NCBI GenBank assembly: GCA_023101725.1
Contig: JALJCO010009025.1
Coordinates: forward strand, 310,001 to 374,000
Direction: 5' to 3'
DNA: 64,000 nt
DNA from: Atherinomorus stipes
Lineage: Eukaryota; Chordata; Actinopteri; Atheriniformes; Atherinidae
In this document: piece after piece, positions 11,501-22,600 of the stretch
Layout of the letters: every line of letters begins with the position of its first letter
Numbering within the stretch: position 1 is the stretch's first letter
Notes under the pieces: generated by a model
What the model was told of the DNA's origin: nothing
Databases searched by the model: none
What the model saw: the letters and a program-made list of their open reading frames with translations, nothing else
Made by a program: the position numbers and the translations under genes

Positions 11501-14500
11501 AAATAAATTTTAAAACATGCTTTTCTGATTCTTTTGTTGGCACACCAACATTCTGCCCAGCGGCATCCCAAGGCTGAGACACCACACTATGCAACTTTTC
11601 CCATCAGGGATGTGGTGTGACGTTGCAGCCGAGTATTGTCATGTGCTAGCAAATGGATATAAACACACCAAGTGTTTCGAATGGGCATCATGGCGAATTT
11701 GGTAAAGAAACACAAGAAAACATTAATATTAGAGTAAGAGAAAATGAAAGAGAGGAAGGGACAGTACGGAAGATTAGACAAGAGTCAAGATAAGACTGTC
11801 TTTTACTGGCTGGAGTGAGCTCACAGCAGGATGAATGCCAGTTTAGCTGTCCATAGGGGCGCGTTACTGAGAAAACTGCAAAAAGTACTGTAGTGCGTTT
11901 TTAAATTCTGTGGTAATGTACCTAGATTTTCCCCACATTGCCAATAATGACACAAGGTAATATGTTGTGTACTTTTTTCATTGTATGAGGTTGTATTTAA
12001 CCAATTTTAAGACATTTTTAACCTACCCTGATAGGAGTGCCAGAAAATATTGATACATTGAAATACCACAATATTTTATGTTGCGATATTGTATCAATAT
12101 TAAAAAACATTGTATCAATATTTTTACTAACAAAATCATGCAAGATCTGTTGGTTCCATTAGGAAATCTTGCAAAATCTTGTTGGTCTATTAGCACCAGT
12201 CCATCATATAGAAGAGTCACTGGTTTAGCACTGCTATCTTTGTACAGTCTGCAGTGCAGGTTTAGGTGAAGCTTTACAAAGTGGAAAGTACAAGTTAACG
12301 TGTGGCCGGGTTTCCATAGACTACCCAGTTGTTTGACATTATAATGCACTGACTGAAATGTTTATGTCTCATATGCACCAATATGTGTTTTCATATGCAT
12401 CTGTAAGAAGAGCCACTGTGCACTTTGTTTTACTGTTTTACTAATTTCACACGCTGCCATTTATGTGAAATTGACCAGTATTTTGTAATTCATTTCAAAT
12501 GGTTTCAGTTTTTGTGAATAAATTTGAAATGTCTTCACTGATACATATTGCTTTGTATCGTGGATTAAATTTATTGCAATATATTGATTACTGCAGAATC
12601 GCTGTGTCATGATATTATCATTATCATTCGGGATGGGAATCGTTTATCTGCCTGCCTAACGATTCCTCTTATCGCTTCCATAAACGTCGGACGCATTCGC
12701 GCAATGACGTCACATACGCGTCTCCAACATGGCGTCGCAGCAAACGTGCTCCAAAGTTTGGTTGTATTTCATGAAAAAATATGATATAAGTGCGAGTTAC
12801 ACGTATGGAACGTTGATAACATCAGAGGGAGAAAATATCTCCAACATTTGGCCACACAGCAGTTAGTTTGCTAGAGTATAAAGCCGTCCGTACGTTGCTA
12901 AACAACCGTGGTAGTGCTTGGTGGGGAATCTCAGCACGTCTTCCATCTGAAACGTCGCAAACGTAAAACTCCCGTTGACTGCAATAATGTTAAAGATTAT
13001 TCATAAAGTATTGTGCAATGTCATATTAACCTTTAGTCTTTAGTTTATTTTGAACATGTTGAAAAGGAAAGCATCTTCTGTGTCAGTGTGGAGTGTGTAC
13101 TGCTCTGTTAATTATAACAAAATTTCTGACAAATGAAACAAAACACACATACACATACAAACATATTTCACACACATAAAAGTAATTTAAATTCAACATG
13201 TTCAAAAGGAGTAAAAAGAAGTCTAACTTATTTAATCCGTTCCCTTTAAGTCCTAAAAGATCTTGTATGCTTCATCAAAAGGTAAACATGCTATTTTTTT
13301 CTGCACAAAAACTGTAACTGTACAAAAGTTGATCACTGCAGTTGTATTTTATGAGTTATTTTATGAGTTTATGAGTTATTTTCTAAATGAAGTCAGCTTT
13401 AAGTTGAAGTTGAAGGCAAAAGGTTGATGCATATTTGAAATGAAAGAGCAACTGCAACCAAAGCCATTCATTCTATATTTCATCATTTAATGAGAATCGA
13501 TAAGAGAATAGATAAGGAACCGAATCGAAAAGTGATATCAATAATGGAACTGGAATCGCTGGTTTCTTAACGATTCCCGTCCTTAGTTATCATAGGCAAA
13601 ATATCATGACAGTGTTGTATCTCAACGTACCTGGTGATACCCAGCCCTAATACATACTGTAAATCTTTAGAATTGACATTGATCTCACTTTTGCTCCTCC
13701 ACATGACTTTATCCCCTGACTTAGCTACACAGTGCAACTTCTTGATTTATGCCTGCCGCACACAAGAGCTTTCTGCTGAGCTAAAAGTCATTTGAGACCG
13801 TTTGCTCAGCAGATAGCTCACTGTGTGCACCTTATTTTCAGCAAGTTTTCTGCCTCATGAGGCCTTGAGGTGAAAATCAAACACGTTTGAGTTTTTTTAC
13901 CTCACAAGGCGAAAAACTCACCGTTCGCGCTCAACTTGAGCTGTCTGCTGTGGGCAGAAGAGCTAGCGACCAATCAAAACGCATCCGCCGATCACATGAT
14001 TTTTTAAAATGGCAGCTCACAGCAACGTAGTCTGTTACATTTTAGAGGATAATTGGTGGAAATACGGCCAGATTATACCTGCTTATATGATGTTTCGTCA
14101 GACTTCAAAAACATCGATCCAAATATCCATCTCTAAGTTTCATTCACTTTTCTTACACAACTTCTTCTTCTTTCGTGCTTAATGGCAGTTGGCTAACTCA
14201 AAGGTGTATAGTATGATTATACTATAGTACAGTATGTCAAATACGATTTACTTAATAGAAAGACAAAATAGATAAATTAATTAAATGTGATAACATAATT
14301 CAGTCACTAAAAGATCCTCAAAACTTTTCTGCCTTCAGTCTTTGGATCTTTTTGCAAAATATCAATTAAGTCTTCTAACGTGATGACAGAGGGCTGCCAT
14401 TTTGAAATCATGTGATCTGCGGACACATTTTGATTGGTTGCTTGATCTTCTGCCCTCAGCACACAGCTCAAGTGCACACAAGTGCGCTCAAGTGAGCGCA

Positions 14501-16336
14501 CACGGTGAGTTTTTCGCCTCGTGACACAAAAAATATCATACGTGTTTGATTTTCATCTCAAGGCCTCATGAGGCAGAAAACTCACCAAAAATCAGGCGCA
14601 CACAGCGAGCTATCTGCTGAGCAAACGGCCTCAAATGACTTTTAGCTTAGCAGAAAGCTCTTGTGTGCTGCGGGCATTAGGGAGTGTTGCAGCAATGCAA
14701 AGCAACACACAGCTGTGAAACTTTTATAATTTTGCAAAGGCTGCAAACTCAGTTATGCATTTTCGTAGTATTCATGAAAAAATCTACATGCAGTAATGCA
14801 TCTAGAATCTAGAGAGGTCTACACCTCGAACGCAGTGAAACAGCAGAAAATGCTATTTGTATTTAGTAAATGAATTGGGATTGGAATCCCTTCAAGAACA
14901 TCTGTAAATCTGTATGTTATTGTAGAAACAGCACTTTTAAAGAAAATGTAATTATTTGATATTAGTGGATTGGTTTGTTGTTGCATTTCTACCGCAAGTG
15001 GATTATCTTAAATGTCGTATATCTCAAACTGTAAACCTTGACTCAAATGTAACTTCGGAGGTACATCCAAGAAATTTTAAAATTTTTATTTTTATTTTTA
15101 AAACAAAATGTTCCAAGAACGTCTCCTTTGGGACACTATGAAGTCTGGCACATTTCAGTGCGTCGCCCCCTATAATGACTAAGTTGACATCCATCTTGCA
15201 CTAAAAGTCAGTCGTTTTTTTCTCTCTACCACTGATATTGTCCTCCATTTCTTTGATAACTTAGCCACAGTGTGTATTTAAAATTGCCAGTGTGTTGACA
15301 TCCAGTTGCTGGCCTGTGACATTGATGTAAATAAAGCAAAACTCTGCTGTAATGTGAAGCTCCAGGCGGGAACAAAAAGTTGTGAAGTGCAGTTTCTCAT
15401 TCTTGGAACACTGCGGGGCAACAACAGCTCCAGGAATGTTTGTAATTAATGTCACTGTGCCATCAAGACGGGTCAGAAATACATATTTTTAAGGTCAGAA
15501 AGTTACAGTGTTACTTTAAGAGTAGTCTCTGCATTTCTGTGTGTAGTTAAGTCAGCTGTGTATCAGAAAGTATACAGAAAACGGCTCTATTTATGTCAGT
15601 AAAAGCATTTCATATTATGTTATGTGAATATGTTGACTGATTATTTCCAACTTTTGAAGGCAGTGACTGAAACGGATGCTGAAAGCTTTCCCACACACCT
15701 CCATCCATTCAGCAGCCAAGAGGAATATAATCTCGTGAAACGCACATACCAACAGCTCCTGCACAGTGGTTACTACTGGGGGCCAATGACCATGGAGGAA
15801 GCACATAGAATACTCAAACATGTGCCCCAGGGAACTTTTCTAATCAGGTAGGTCAATACTTTCTGTTAAAATCTTTAGTTTTTGACAGATTTCATGTTGT
15901 TTTGATTACAACACTTTATGCACTTGTTTATCTCAGATGCTGTCATTTAAATAATCCAAAATAAAAAATACTCGTTGCATAAAGTAATGAAATGCATCTT
16001 TGTTGTTGCAGGGACAGTGGCCAGCCAGATGTTTTCTTTACTCTGAGTTACCAAAGTGTCGATGGCCCAACTAGTGTCCGTGTCCAGTTGAACAACCTTC
16101 TCTTTAATCTGTATGGCAGCCACAGGACTTTTGCTTCACTCTTTGCTCTGCTCACTTATTACACCAGTTCACCGTGTAAGCTGACGGAGCCTTATCGCAA
16201 ACAGCGTCCAGAGTGCCTGAAGCAGATGTGCAGGAGAGCTTTTATACACACATATGGAGCAGAAAGTATAAGCACTTTACCAGGACTCACCACTGAAGTT
16301 AAAACCTATGTTCTTGCTTATCCTCATTGTATATAG
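8387..16336 (+). CDS. socs1: Suppressor of cytokine signalling 1 (SOCS1 family), three coding exons
   Basis: Exons 8387-8569, 15660-15847 and 16012-16336 join in phases 0 and 2 to give 231 residues. Residues 1-61 are polar and poorly conserved but start MVKDSL, like other fish SOCS1. Residues 72-78 (PTHLHPF) occupy the kinase inhibitory region. The SH2 domain follows, with YYWGP near 99, GTFLIRDS near 119-126 (the FLVR arginine is 124) and GPTSVRV. The last 40 residues are a SOCS box with an elongin B/C motif (CLKQMCRRAFI, from 192). The family binds JAK kinases and cytokine receptors, blocks the kinase and recruits a CUL5-type ubiquitin ligase, as a feedback brake on interferon signalling. 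Mammalian SOCS1 has one coding exon; here an intron of 7 kb follows residue 61 and a short one cuts the FLVR arginine codon. The first donor (GTCAGT) is weak. A SOCS1 paralogue (a/b) is possible. Confidence 0.88.
9355..9944. mobile_element. PIF/Harbinger-like nonautonomous element
   Basis: Termini GAGCGCATTCACAAAG and its inverse TTTGTGACTGCACCC are flanked by TTA on both sides (9352-9354 and 9945-9947), the 3-bp TWA target typical of PIF/Harbinger. Inner arms pair around AGACTCGGTCC... and ...GGACTCTGATTC. No transposase frame is seen. It lies in the first coding intron of SOCS1 and resembles the element starting near 26645. Confidence 0.6.
11495..11905 (-). repeat. Unclassified interspersed repeat, family R1, copy 1
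   Basis: Read on the minus strand this copy begins GCACTACAGTAC..TTTTGCAGTTTTCTCAGTAAC and shares ordered blocks with the copies at 15145, 40830 and 46895: GTTTTCTTGTGTTTCTTT, then a CATTCxAAACAC block, then GAAAAGTTGCATAGTG and GTCTCAGCCTTGGGATG. Family R1 is about 350-400 bp. I see no terminal inverted repeat and no RNA-polymerase III boxes, so the class is unknown. Confidence 0.5.
12035..13650. mobile_element. hAT-like element, outer, interrupted by a second element
   Basis: The left portion (AGAAAATATTGATACATTG, then repeats of GTATCAATATT) and the right portion (CTCAACGTACCTGGTGATACCCAGCCCTAA) look like the two ends of one AT-rich element ending in TAGGGCTGGGTATCA. A second element (12629-13584) is inserted in it. 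Boundaries are approximate and the left terminus is degraded. Confidence 0.4.
12629..13584. mobile_element. hAT-like nonautonomous element nested in an older one
   Basis: The left end GGGATGGGAATCGTT and right end AACGATTCCCGTCC are inverse copies, and further inverted motifs (CTTATCGCTTCC and GATAAGGAACCG) lie inside. The GGGATGGGAATCGTT terminus is of a type common in fish hAT derivatives. Flanks share TTATCAT (12621-12627 and 13587-13593), a possible degraded target duplication. Confidence 0.5.
13750..14676. mobile_element. Harbinger-like element with terminal inverted repeats of about 270 bp
   Basis: The first 280 bases return as an inverse at 14390-14676: TGCCTGCCGCACACAAGAGC against GCTCTTGTGTGCTGCGGGCA, then matching blocks CTCAGCAGATAGCT, CCTCATGAGGCCTTGAG, TTTTTCGCCT and a CAATCAAAA block. 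It is flanked by TTA on both sides (13747-13749, 14677-14679), fitting a 3-bp TWA target. The unique middle (about 14030-14390) has no transposase frame. Single-stranded, the arms would form a very long hairpin inside the SOCS1 intron. Confidence 0.65.
15145..15500 (+). repeat. Interspersed repeat family R1, copy 2
   Basis: Plus-strand copy of the family described at 11495. Shared blocks include GACATCCATCTTGCA, AAAAGTTGTGAAGTGCAGTT, TCTCATTCTTGGAACA, then CACTGTGCCATCAAGACGG and ATACATATTTTTAAGG before its end. It lies 160 bases before SOCS1 exon 2. Confidence 0.5.
15660..15847 (+). CDS. socs1: SOCS1 coding exon 2 (KIR and first half of SH2)
   Basis: The acceptor is CAACTTTTGAAG and the donor AG|GTAGGT. 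The exon carries the kinase inhibitory region, the extended SH2 segment (YNLVKRTYQQLLHSGYYWGP) and ends inside the codon of the FLVR-motif arginine. Confidence 0.88.
16012..16336 (+). CDS. socs1: SOCS1 coding exon 3 (second half of SH2 and SOCS box)
   Basis: After acceptor TTTGTTGTTGCAG the exon completes the arginine codon, then DSGQPDVFFTLSY, the rest of SH2 and the SOCS box, ending at TAG (16334-16336). Confidence 0.9.
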
Positions 16337-16351
16337 ACAAATCTGTCTATA

Positions 16352-16384
16352 TCTTGATAGCAAGAGTGCTTCTTGCTATCAAGA
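16352..16384 (+). promoter_or_regulatory. Perfect 14-bp hairpin in the SOCS1 3'UTR
   Basis: TCTTGATAGCAAGA and its exact inverse TCTTGCTATCAAGA flank a 5-base loop GTGCT, starting 15 bases after the SOCS1 stop codon. In RNA this is a stable stem-loop. Its role is unknown; SOCS1 mRNA is short-lived in mammals, so a decay or translation element is one possibility. Confidence 0.65.
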
Positions 16385-17737
16385 CGTCATTTGTGTTAAA
16401 GGTCATAGCGACAACTGTTTTCATCAAAACAATAATTTAAAAAAATAATACATCCACATGAAAGTATTTTCACCCAAAAAATTCTTTAGCAGATAAAGGT
16501 TTTTATCAATTTTGACAGATCTAAAAAGTAAATATTTACATCTGATGACCATGCCAATGTCAGGATTCAATTTCAATTCAATTTATTAAGCTTTATTAGC
16601 ATGAATGGAATCTTTGCTGTGAGCAATAGCTCTGGAGTTAGTTAGCTCGATTGCTATGTGTAGATATCTTCCTTGCCTTATATTTCTCAAATTCAAACAG
16701 ACAAAAATGAAGCAGGGTAAGAATGACGGTAGCAAAGGGGCTCAAAAAGCCCTGTGGAAGTTGCCACTTTCCTCCTGGATGTAAGATAAACATTTGCTAA
16801 TGCTAATTACCTGTGCTGGTTCTGTAATGTTGCTAATGCTAACTGAGGAAGCGAGTGCTAGTCTGCCACCTACTGGGAGGGAGGAATTAAACTGTAGCTA
16901 TCACCTTTATTCTAAAAAATAATTATAAAAAAAAAAAAGTTATGTATTTTAGCTTGAAAAATGGGACACTTTTTTGTATCTTTAAATGAAATAAACATAT
17001 TTGGATTGTTTTGTTAATAAACTTGTGTTTGTTTGTATACACCAGAACTTATGTAAAGTTAGTATGTTTTTATCATTGCTATTTAAAGCTGCTTTTATCT
17101 ATGTTTGGCTGCTGATGAGCACAAAGCACACAAGGAAGTTATATTTTTATGACTCAAATGTAAAAAATTGATTTAAAAGGTTACCTGGCAACATTATCTA
17201 AAATTGTTTCCTGTACTCACATGGTTTTGGTGGTTTTGCTGGGAAGTCAGTTGCAGCTATGGATGAAATTACATTTTCAGTCTTGCAAGTTAATTATCTA
17301 ATGTAGCTTTCTTTAAATCTCTAAATATCAAATTTTTATGAGGAGGCAATAGATTCTTGACATCAAATGAATCACAATGACACAGCTTGCAGTCCTGCCA
17401 AATTGCCTGTCTGGACCCACAGTTAATAACTACTGAATCAGAGAAGAGCTTGTGTGTGACTGGCTGGAACAGCTGACACAGGTATACAATTAAAGCGCAT
17501 TGTATCCAGAACAGTCAGCCTAACAAGGCTCAAGAGCCCCAGAGATGTGTTTTAACTTTATTTAGTGTTATATTTAATGTAATGTACAGTAGCAGTCTAC
17601 ATTACCTTCAGTCTTTGGATTGGAGATGATTAATGCAGTTTGAAAGTGAAAACTTGAAATAATTTCTCAAATGTGGTAACCAATGTATCCTGTGTACGAT
17701 CTGTATGTGCTGTCATGTAAAACTACTTTCTTTGAAA

Positions 17738-17743
17738 AATAAA
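17738..17743 (+). terminator. Likely SOCS1 polyadenylation signal
   Basis: AATAAA followed within 30 bases by GTGTTATTG and TGTGTGCAG, a GT-rich downstream element. It would give a 3'UTR of about 1.4 kb. An earlier AATAAA at 16990-16995 could serve as an alternative site. Confidence 0.45.
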
Positions 17744-17769
17744 ATGTGTTATTGATTAAGCAATGTGTG

Positions 17770-18985
17770 CAGCCAGTTATCCTCAGACTCCTAGGATCCA
17801 CAAAGCTCCTGCTTCTATTGCAGATAATTTGAGATAAAATGATAAACTCCCTTTCTATTTTTTAGCCATGCTGATTTCATTGCTGTGGGGATGCCAGTAT
17901 CAGTCTGTCATGGCACTGATCCTTTTCAGACAACAGATTGGATAATATAGATGGATGTGGCCATGACGATACCACCCACAGGTATCTGCGGCAAGTTTGT
18001 CGTTCTGTCAAACTAGATGAGTGAGGACTGGATCTGATTGAGAATACCCACTGATTACAAAATGAGCAAGACTATTGGGTTAGCAAATAGAGACCATACT
18101 TTTATGGACAGGGGACACAACTGTAGATAAAACATCCTTTTTATGACACGTTATGTAAATGTGTTTCTGAGAAATGTATTCATTCCCAAACCAACTTGAA
18201 TTTGGAGTTTGAATGGAGGCCATCAGTCACTAGAACTCCATGACCCCTCAAGTCGAGTGATCCCTCCCTGTTTGAAGCTGGCTCCCAACTGAAACTTTTT
18301 TTATTTTTACATCAGCCTTGCCACTATGATGTACACAATGTATAGCATGTACATTTTAAATAAATAAATAAAGACTTCTATCATCTTGTTCTACTTCTTG
18401 TTCTAAATCTGACTGACAATGGCCCCTTTCTAAATTAGCCCTGCACCACAGAGACATACATAGCCTACACAAACCTTCTTTTCCTCAATTTATCTCTCTC
18501 TCATTAACCTTAAACATGTTGGTGTGACATCATCACTGCTGTGACACACTTTGAGGCAAGGGCAAACTACTTGTAAAGCTCCATTTAATAATAATAAAAA
18601 AGTTGGGATTTTCTTAAGGACTTTGTGAAGGATAGAAGTAGGATATGTCTGAGTAATAGGGAGGCTAATGGGTTTTTAATGGAGCGATAATTTGATTAAA
18701 ACAAACTGAGCAAACAGCAGCGGAGGGGATGGCATGAAACCATGTTTAGTTTAATGTGGACATTGTAGAGCTGATCTGTTCAATGAGTGTACCATAGGTT
18801 CACGTGATCCAAGACTGCTTGTTACTCTCGCGCTCTTGCACGCAACTGACTAAGTTACGTTATAAATTCATGAACGACCTCGACCTGCGCTCCACGCGTG
18901 AAGACTGAGATTGCAACAACTGGAGTAAAACGCACACAACTGGACCCCTGCTTATGTAATGCCGTACAACTGTGGCTGTTTCTGT
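17770..18985. other. Intergenic spacer between SOCS1 and CASKIN1
   Basis: Only an AT-rich spacer is seen, with a short TAAATAAA tract near 18357-18370. Base composition becomes GC- and CpG-richer from about 18820 toward the CASKIN1 promoter. No gene is supported. Confidence 0.5.
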
Positions 18986-18989
18986 GTTA

Positions 18990-19627
18990 GTGAGTGCGCG
19001 CGCGCGCATTGGCTCTAGCGCGAACTGGTCCAGCTCTCCGTGGGGGCGACAGCGGTCACACGTTAAACATCAGCGACCCGCGCATGCCATCCTGCGGATT
19101 GAGGGCTCCTGAGATTTTTCGCGGTGCGGGGTTTGACCCATCATACAGGAGGGCGCTCGAGCTCCATCATTTGCACGCACATAACGCGCACGCACATAAA
19201 CCCGGTGAAATCGTCACGCGGAGAGAATCTGTGGGATCTGTCGCGATTGTTCCTGCGCGGCCGGAGAGCAAAGCGCGAGGTCCGGGCGGTCGGTCAGTCT
19301 GCGTGGGTCGGTGGTACTTCGTGGGGAGGGGGGGGACGTATAGGCAGGGATTTGCGCTGGACTCCTGGCCGAATCGGAGCATCCCAGACCCGGGCAACAG
19401 CCATCCCTCCGCGCCCCAGCTCCAGCGGGAGGCCGGGAGCGACGGCAGGATGTAGCAGAGGATTAACGGAGGAGAGAGGGGCGCTCAGTGGAAGAGAGCT
19501 GGACCGAGCGGACCGGGGTGGGACGGAGGGGACATGGGGAAGGACCAGGAGCTGCTCCAGGCCGTGAAGACCGAGGACTTGCTGACAGCTCAGCGGCTTC
19601 TACAGAGACCACGGCCAGGAAAAGCCA
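18990..19627 (+). promoter_or_regulatory. CpG-rich promoter and first exon region of CASKIN1
   Basis: The stretch is dense in CG dinucleotides, in contrast to the AT-rich surroundings, and includes an alternating CG tract at 18997-19007 directly before an inverted CCAAT box (ATTGG, 19008-19012). No TATA box is obvious, which is usual for CpG-island promoters of neuronal genes. Two upstream ATGs (19084 and 19450) share the stop TAG at 19453-19455; the second is an ATG directly followed by a stop. Confidence 0.6.
19534..19627 (+). CDS. caskin1: CASKIN1 exon 1
   Basis: ATG in CpG-island context to donor AAAGCCA|GTTAGT. It encodes the conserved N terminus up to [10 protein letters not shown] and ends in phase 1. 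The following intron is 16.6 kb. Confidence 0.92.
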
Positions 19628-22600
19628 GTTAGTATCCATCCATCCTTCCTGTCACTGACAAACACACTCATGCACACACACACTCACACTCACACCACCC
19701 GTCGTTACCAGGTCAGGACAGTGCAGGCTAAATCTGATGTGCCATTTAACCTAAATGGTTCACTGTGTTTGAGTGTGTGTGTGTGTGTGTGCGCAAACGT
19801 TGTCCTGCAGGCATGTTTGCGTGTGTTTGGGCTTTGACGTTGAGTGTGCGATAGTGATGACGTTGCACATGTGTGAGAACCGTCATCAGGATGTAATTAG
19901 AAATTAGGGATGCTTGTCACCCCATCTTCCACAGTTAATGTGTTTATGTTTGCATCTGCATGAATGCACAAAATTTACGTGTGTTTGTAGACACTGGAGA
20001 CGACGTGCGTGTGCGCATGTGAAAGAGGTAGAAGTGCACAAAGGTCCTACACTGCTCTCGGGACAGGGGGGATTATTGGTGTGTGAAGACGCCAGATGTT
20101 AGTGGTAATAATGTGATGATTGTACACGTGCAGACATTTCCGAGCGCGCACATATGTGACGCTGGAACATGCGTGTGCACGTGCGCCTATGGATTCAGCT
20201 GGGACTTGAGGTGATAATTAGATTTCAATTACAGCCTTGAAACTGCTCTCCTCCTCTCACATCTCACTACACAGCCCCACTCGGTTCCTCTCCTATGCTG
20301 TCACCTACTTTCCTGCTCTCCTTCTCTTATCTCCTTGAGTCCTCTTGTCCTCTCTTGTCTCATTTGCTCTCCTCTCCTCTCCTCCCCTCTCCTCTCCTCT
20401 CTGGTCCTCTTGTGTGTGCATGTTTGTCTCTGGACATTCCAACAGTGCCATGGAAAAGAAAAATGCTTCTCCTCAAATGCCAAAACAGATCAGCTCTGAG
20501 TGCTCAGGCCGCTGCACACTGACAAAGAGAAAGGGGGAGGAGGACTGAGGGTGAGGGTGCTGAGGGGTGAGGAGGGCGGCTTGTGAGGGTGCGGGACAGA
20601 AGGAGTGAAACAGTGAGATATGGATGCAGGGAGCTGGGGAGACTGTGTGTGATGGAGGGTGGTATGTGTGTGGAAGACGTGTGTGTGAATCCAGGTTTAT
20701 GTTTGAATTATTAAACAGTAAGCCAGGATTCCCTGCTGGAGGATTGTTGCCTTCACAAACACACAAGCCAAAACACTCCTTGCACACACAATTGCATGCA
20801 AGCATGAACAGAAAAGCTCTTGACACATTGGGTGTTAGTCATGTGCCTGCCTGTGTTTGTATTATTAATAGAATGCTAATGAAGTTCAGAGCAGCAGTGT
20901 GGCAGGTTAGGGGGAGTCTCTGTGTTGGTTATTTGTGCCGTCAAAATGGCACAAATTGATTGTTGGGGATTAAACCAATTGAGGTGGGCACAGGAGCATG
21001 TAAGAGCATTTTACTACACAGCATGTCTTGGTTTCTGGCTCTGTTTTAAATCTTGGAAAAATATGACATATTCCACCTTTTTAGAAACACCTGAAATGCT
21101 TTTTTGTCAAGGATTTGATATCAGTGTTGTAAGTTTTTAGCTGGAGAAAGCTTAGTATAGCGTAAAGACCGTAAAGAGGGTAAAACAGTTCCCCCTGCTT
21201 TGTCCAGCCGTTGCATAATCTGTCTTCCAACGAGGGATGTCCTGATTCAGGATGTCACGTTAGCAGAAATTCTCAGTCTGCACCATGGAAATTCCTCAGT
21301 TCTATAGACCACAATTCATACCAAATAAATCATAAATGTTCATATTTAATCTGAGAGTGTGACTGCAAGATTTGACCTACAAATGCAATGACTGTCTTAT
21401 GTTGTGCACGGAGATGACATCCTATAGCCACATTCAGTTGACATGCTTCTTTTGGAAAATCCAGGTGTCCCAAAGGTATTTGTCAAGAGTATATACATAT
21501 TACTGCCACACTAGATGGCAGTCAATATATTCTCAGTTAGGAAGTGCAGATGGAACTAAACTGTGTCAACTCCCAACTTCAGAAAAGAAAAAGAAGAAAA
21601 AGTCTTTATCAGATTATGCATTTAGAACATTTTCACAGCTTCATTTTGCACTGCTGCAGCTCTCTCTGACTCAAAAAACACCATAGTGCTTCAATTAGTG
21701 AATTTAATATGACATTAATATTCATGTAAACATGCAAGTTATACTACAAAATAGGTTTGTAACGATTTCAAAGTTTCATATCATGGGTGTTGTGACCAAA
21801 ATGATCACGGTTATCATTATTATCATGGTATTATTGAAATACCCCTCCCTGCATCTTTAAAAATATCCAAAATGAATATATACATCAACTCTGTCCTTTT
21901 AAAAGAGGGAAAAATCTCTATGAACTGTCCACATGGGGGATTTCTTTGCCTTTCGCCATGTTTTCAGAAATTAAACATTGGAAACTGGGACTGATGCTGC
22001 TTTTCCAGGCAATGAGCAGCATCACTGTAAGTTTTTCAAAGTGCAGTAATCAATCGAGGTTTTAGCTATCATTAAATTTTGAAACAATATTACTAATCAT
22101 TGGGAATTTTATTACGGTTAATCATTTTACTGGTAATCGTTACACCCCTACTTCAAGATAATGCAAAAATGTTAAGGAAGCAGTAGACCAGCAACCAAAA
22201 GCATCAGTTTTCACTGTTGTACAGCACTATCTGATAGTGAGTACTGTTACTGTTATTTTGTACACCACCACTTTGTTTGGCATCACTTTCCCATTAAATC
22301 CAATGGGAAAGTGATGCCAAGTTTTGTTTTGAGCGGTAGTGTTTATATATTTCACGGTTCAGTTTGATACTTAAGTGTCATGGTTCGATATGTTTTCAAT
22401 AGAAAAGAGAAAATAACCGTTGTGCTTTCCTCCACGATTGCTTACCATCAGGGTCATACTTAACATGAAAACCAAAGTAGTTCTAAACGCGCCAGATCTG
22501 AATGATGGTGGAGGAGCTTTGATTTTGGATATAGTTGAGGCAGCATGTTGCAACGAGCTAATAGTGAGTTCCATTTGCCTCGGAACTCGTGTTTTCGAGG

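Noticed and set aside
19124..19567. Long GC-rich frame overlapping the CASKIN1 start
   Set aside because: It has no ATG near its 5' end and is open because the CpG island lacks AT-rich stops; the MGKDQELLQ frame is the real one.
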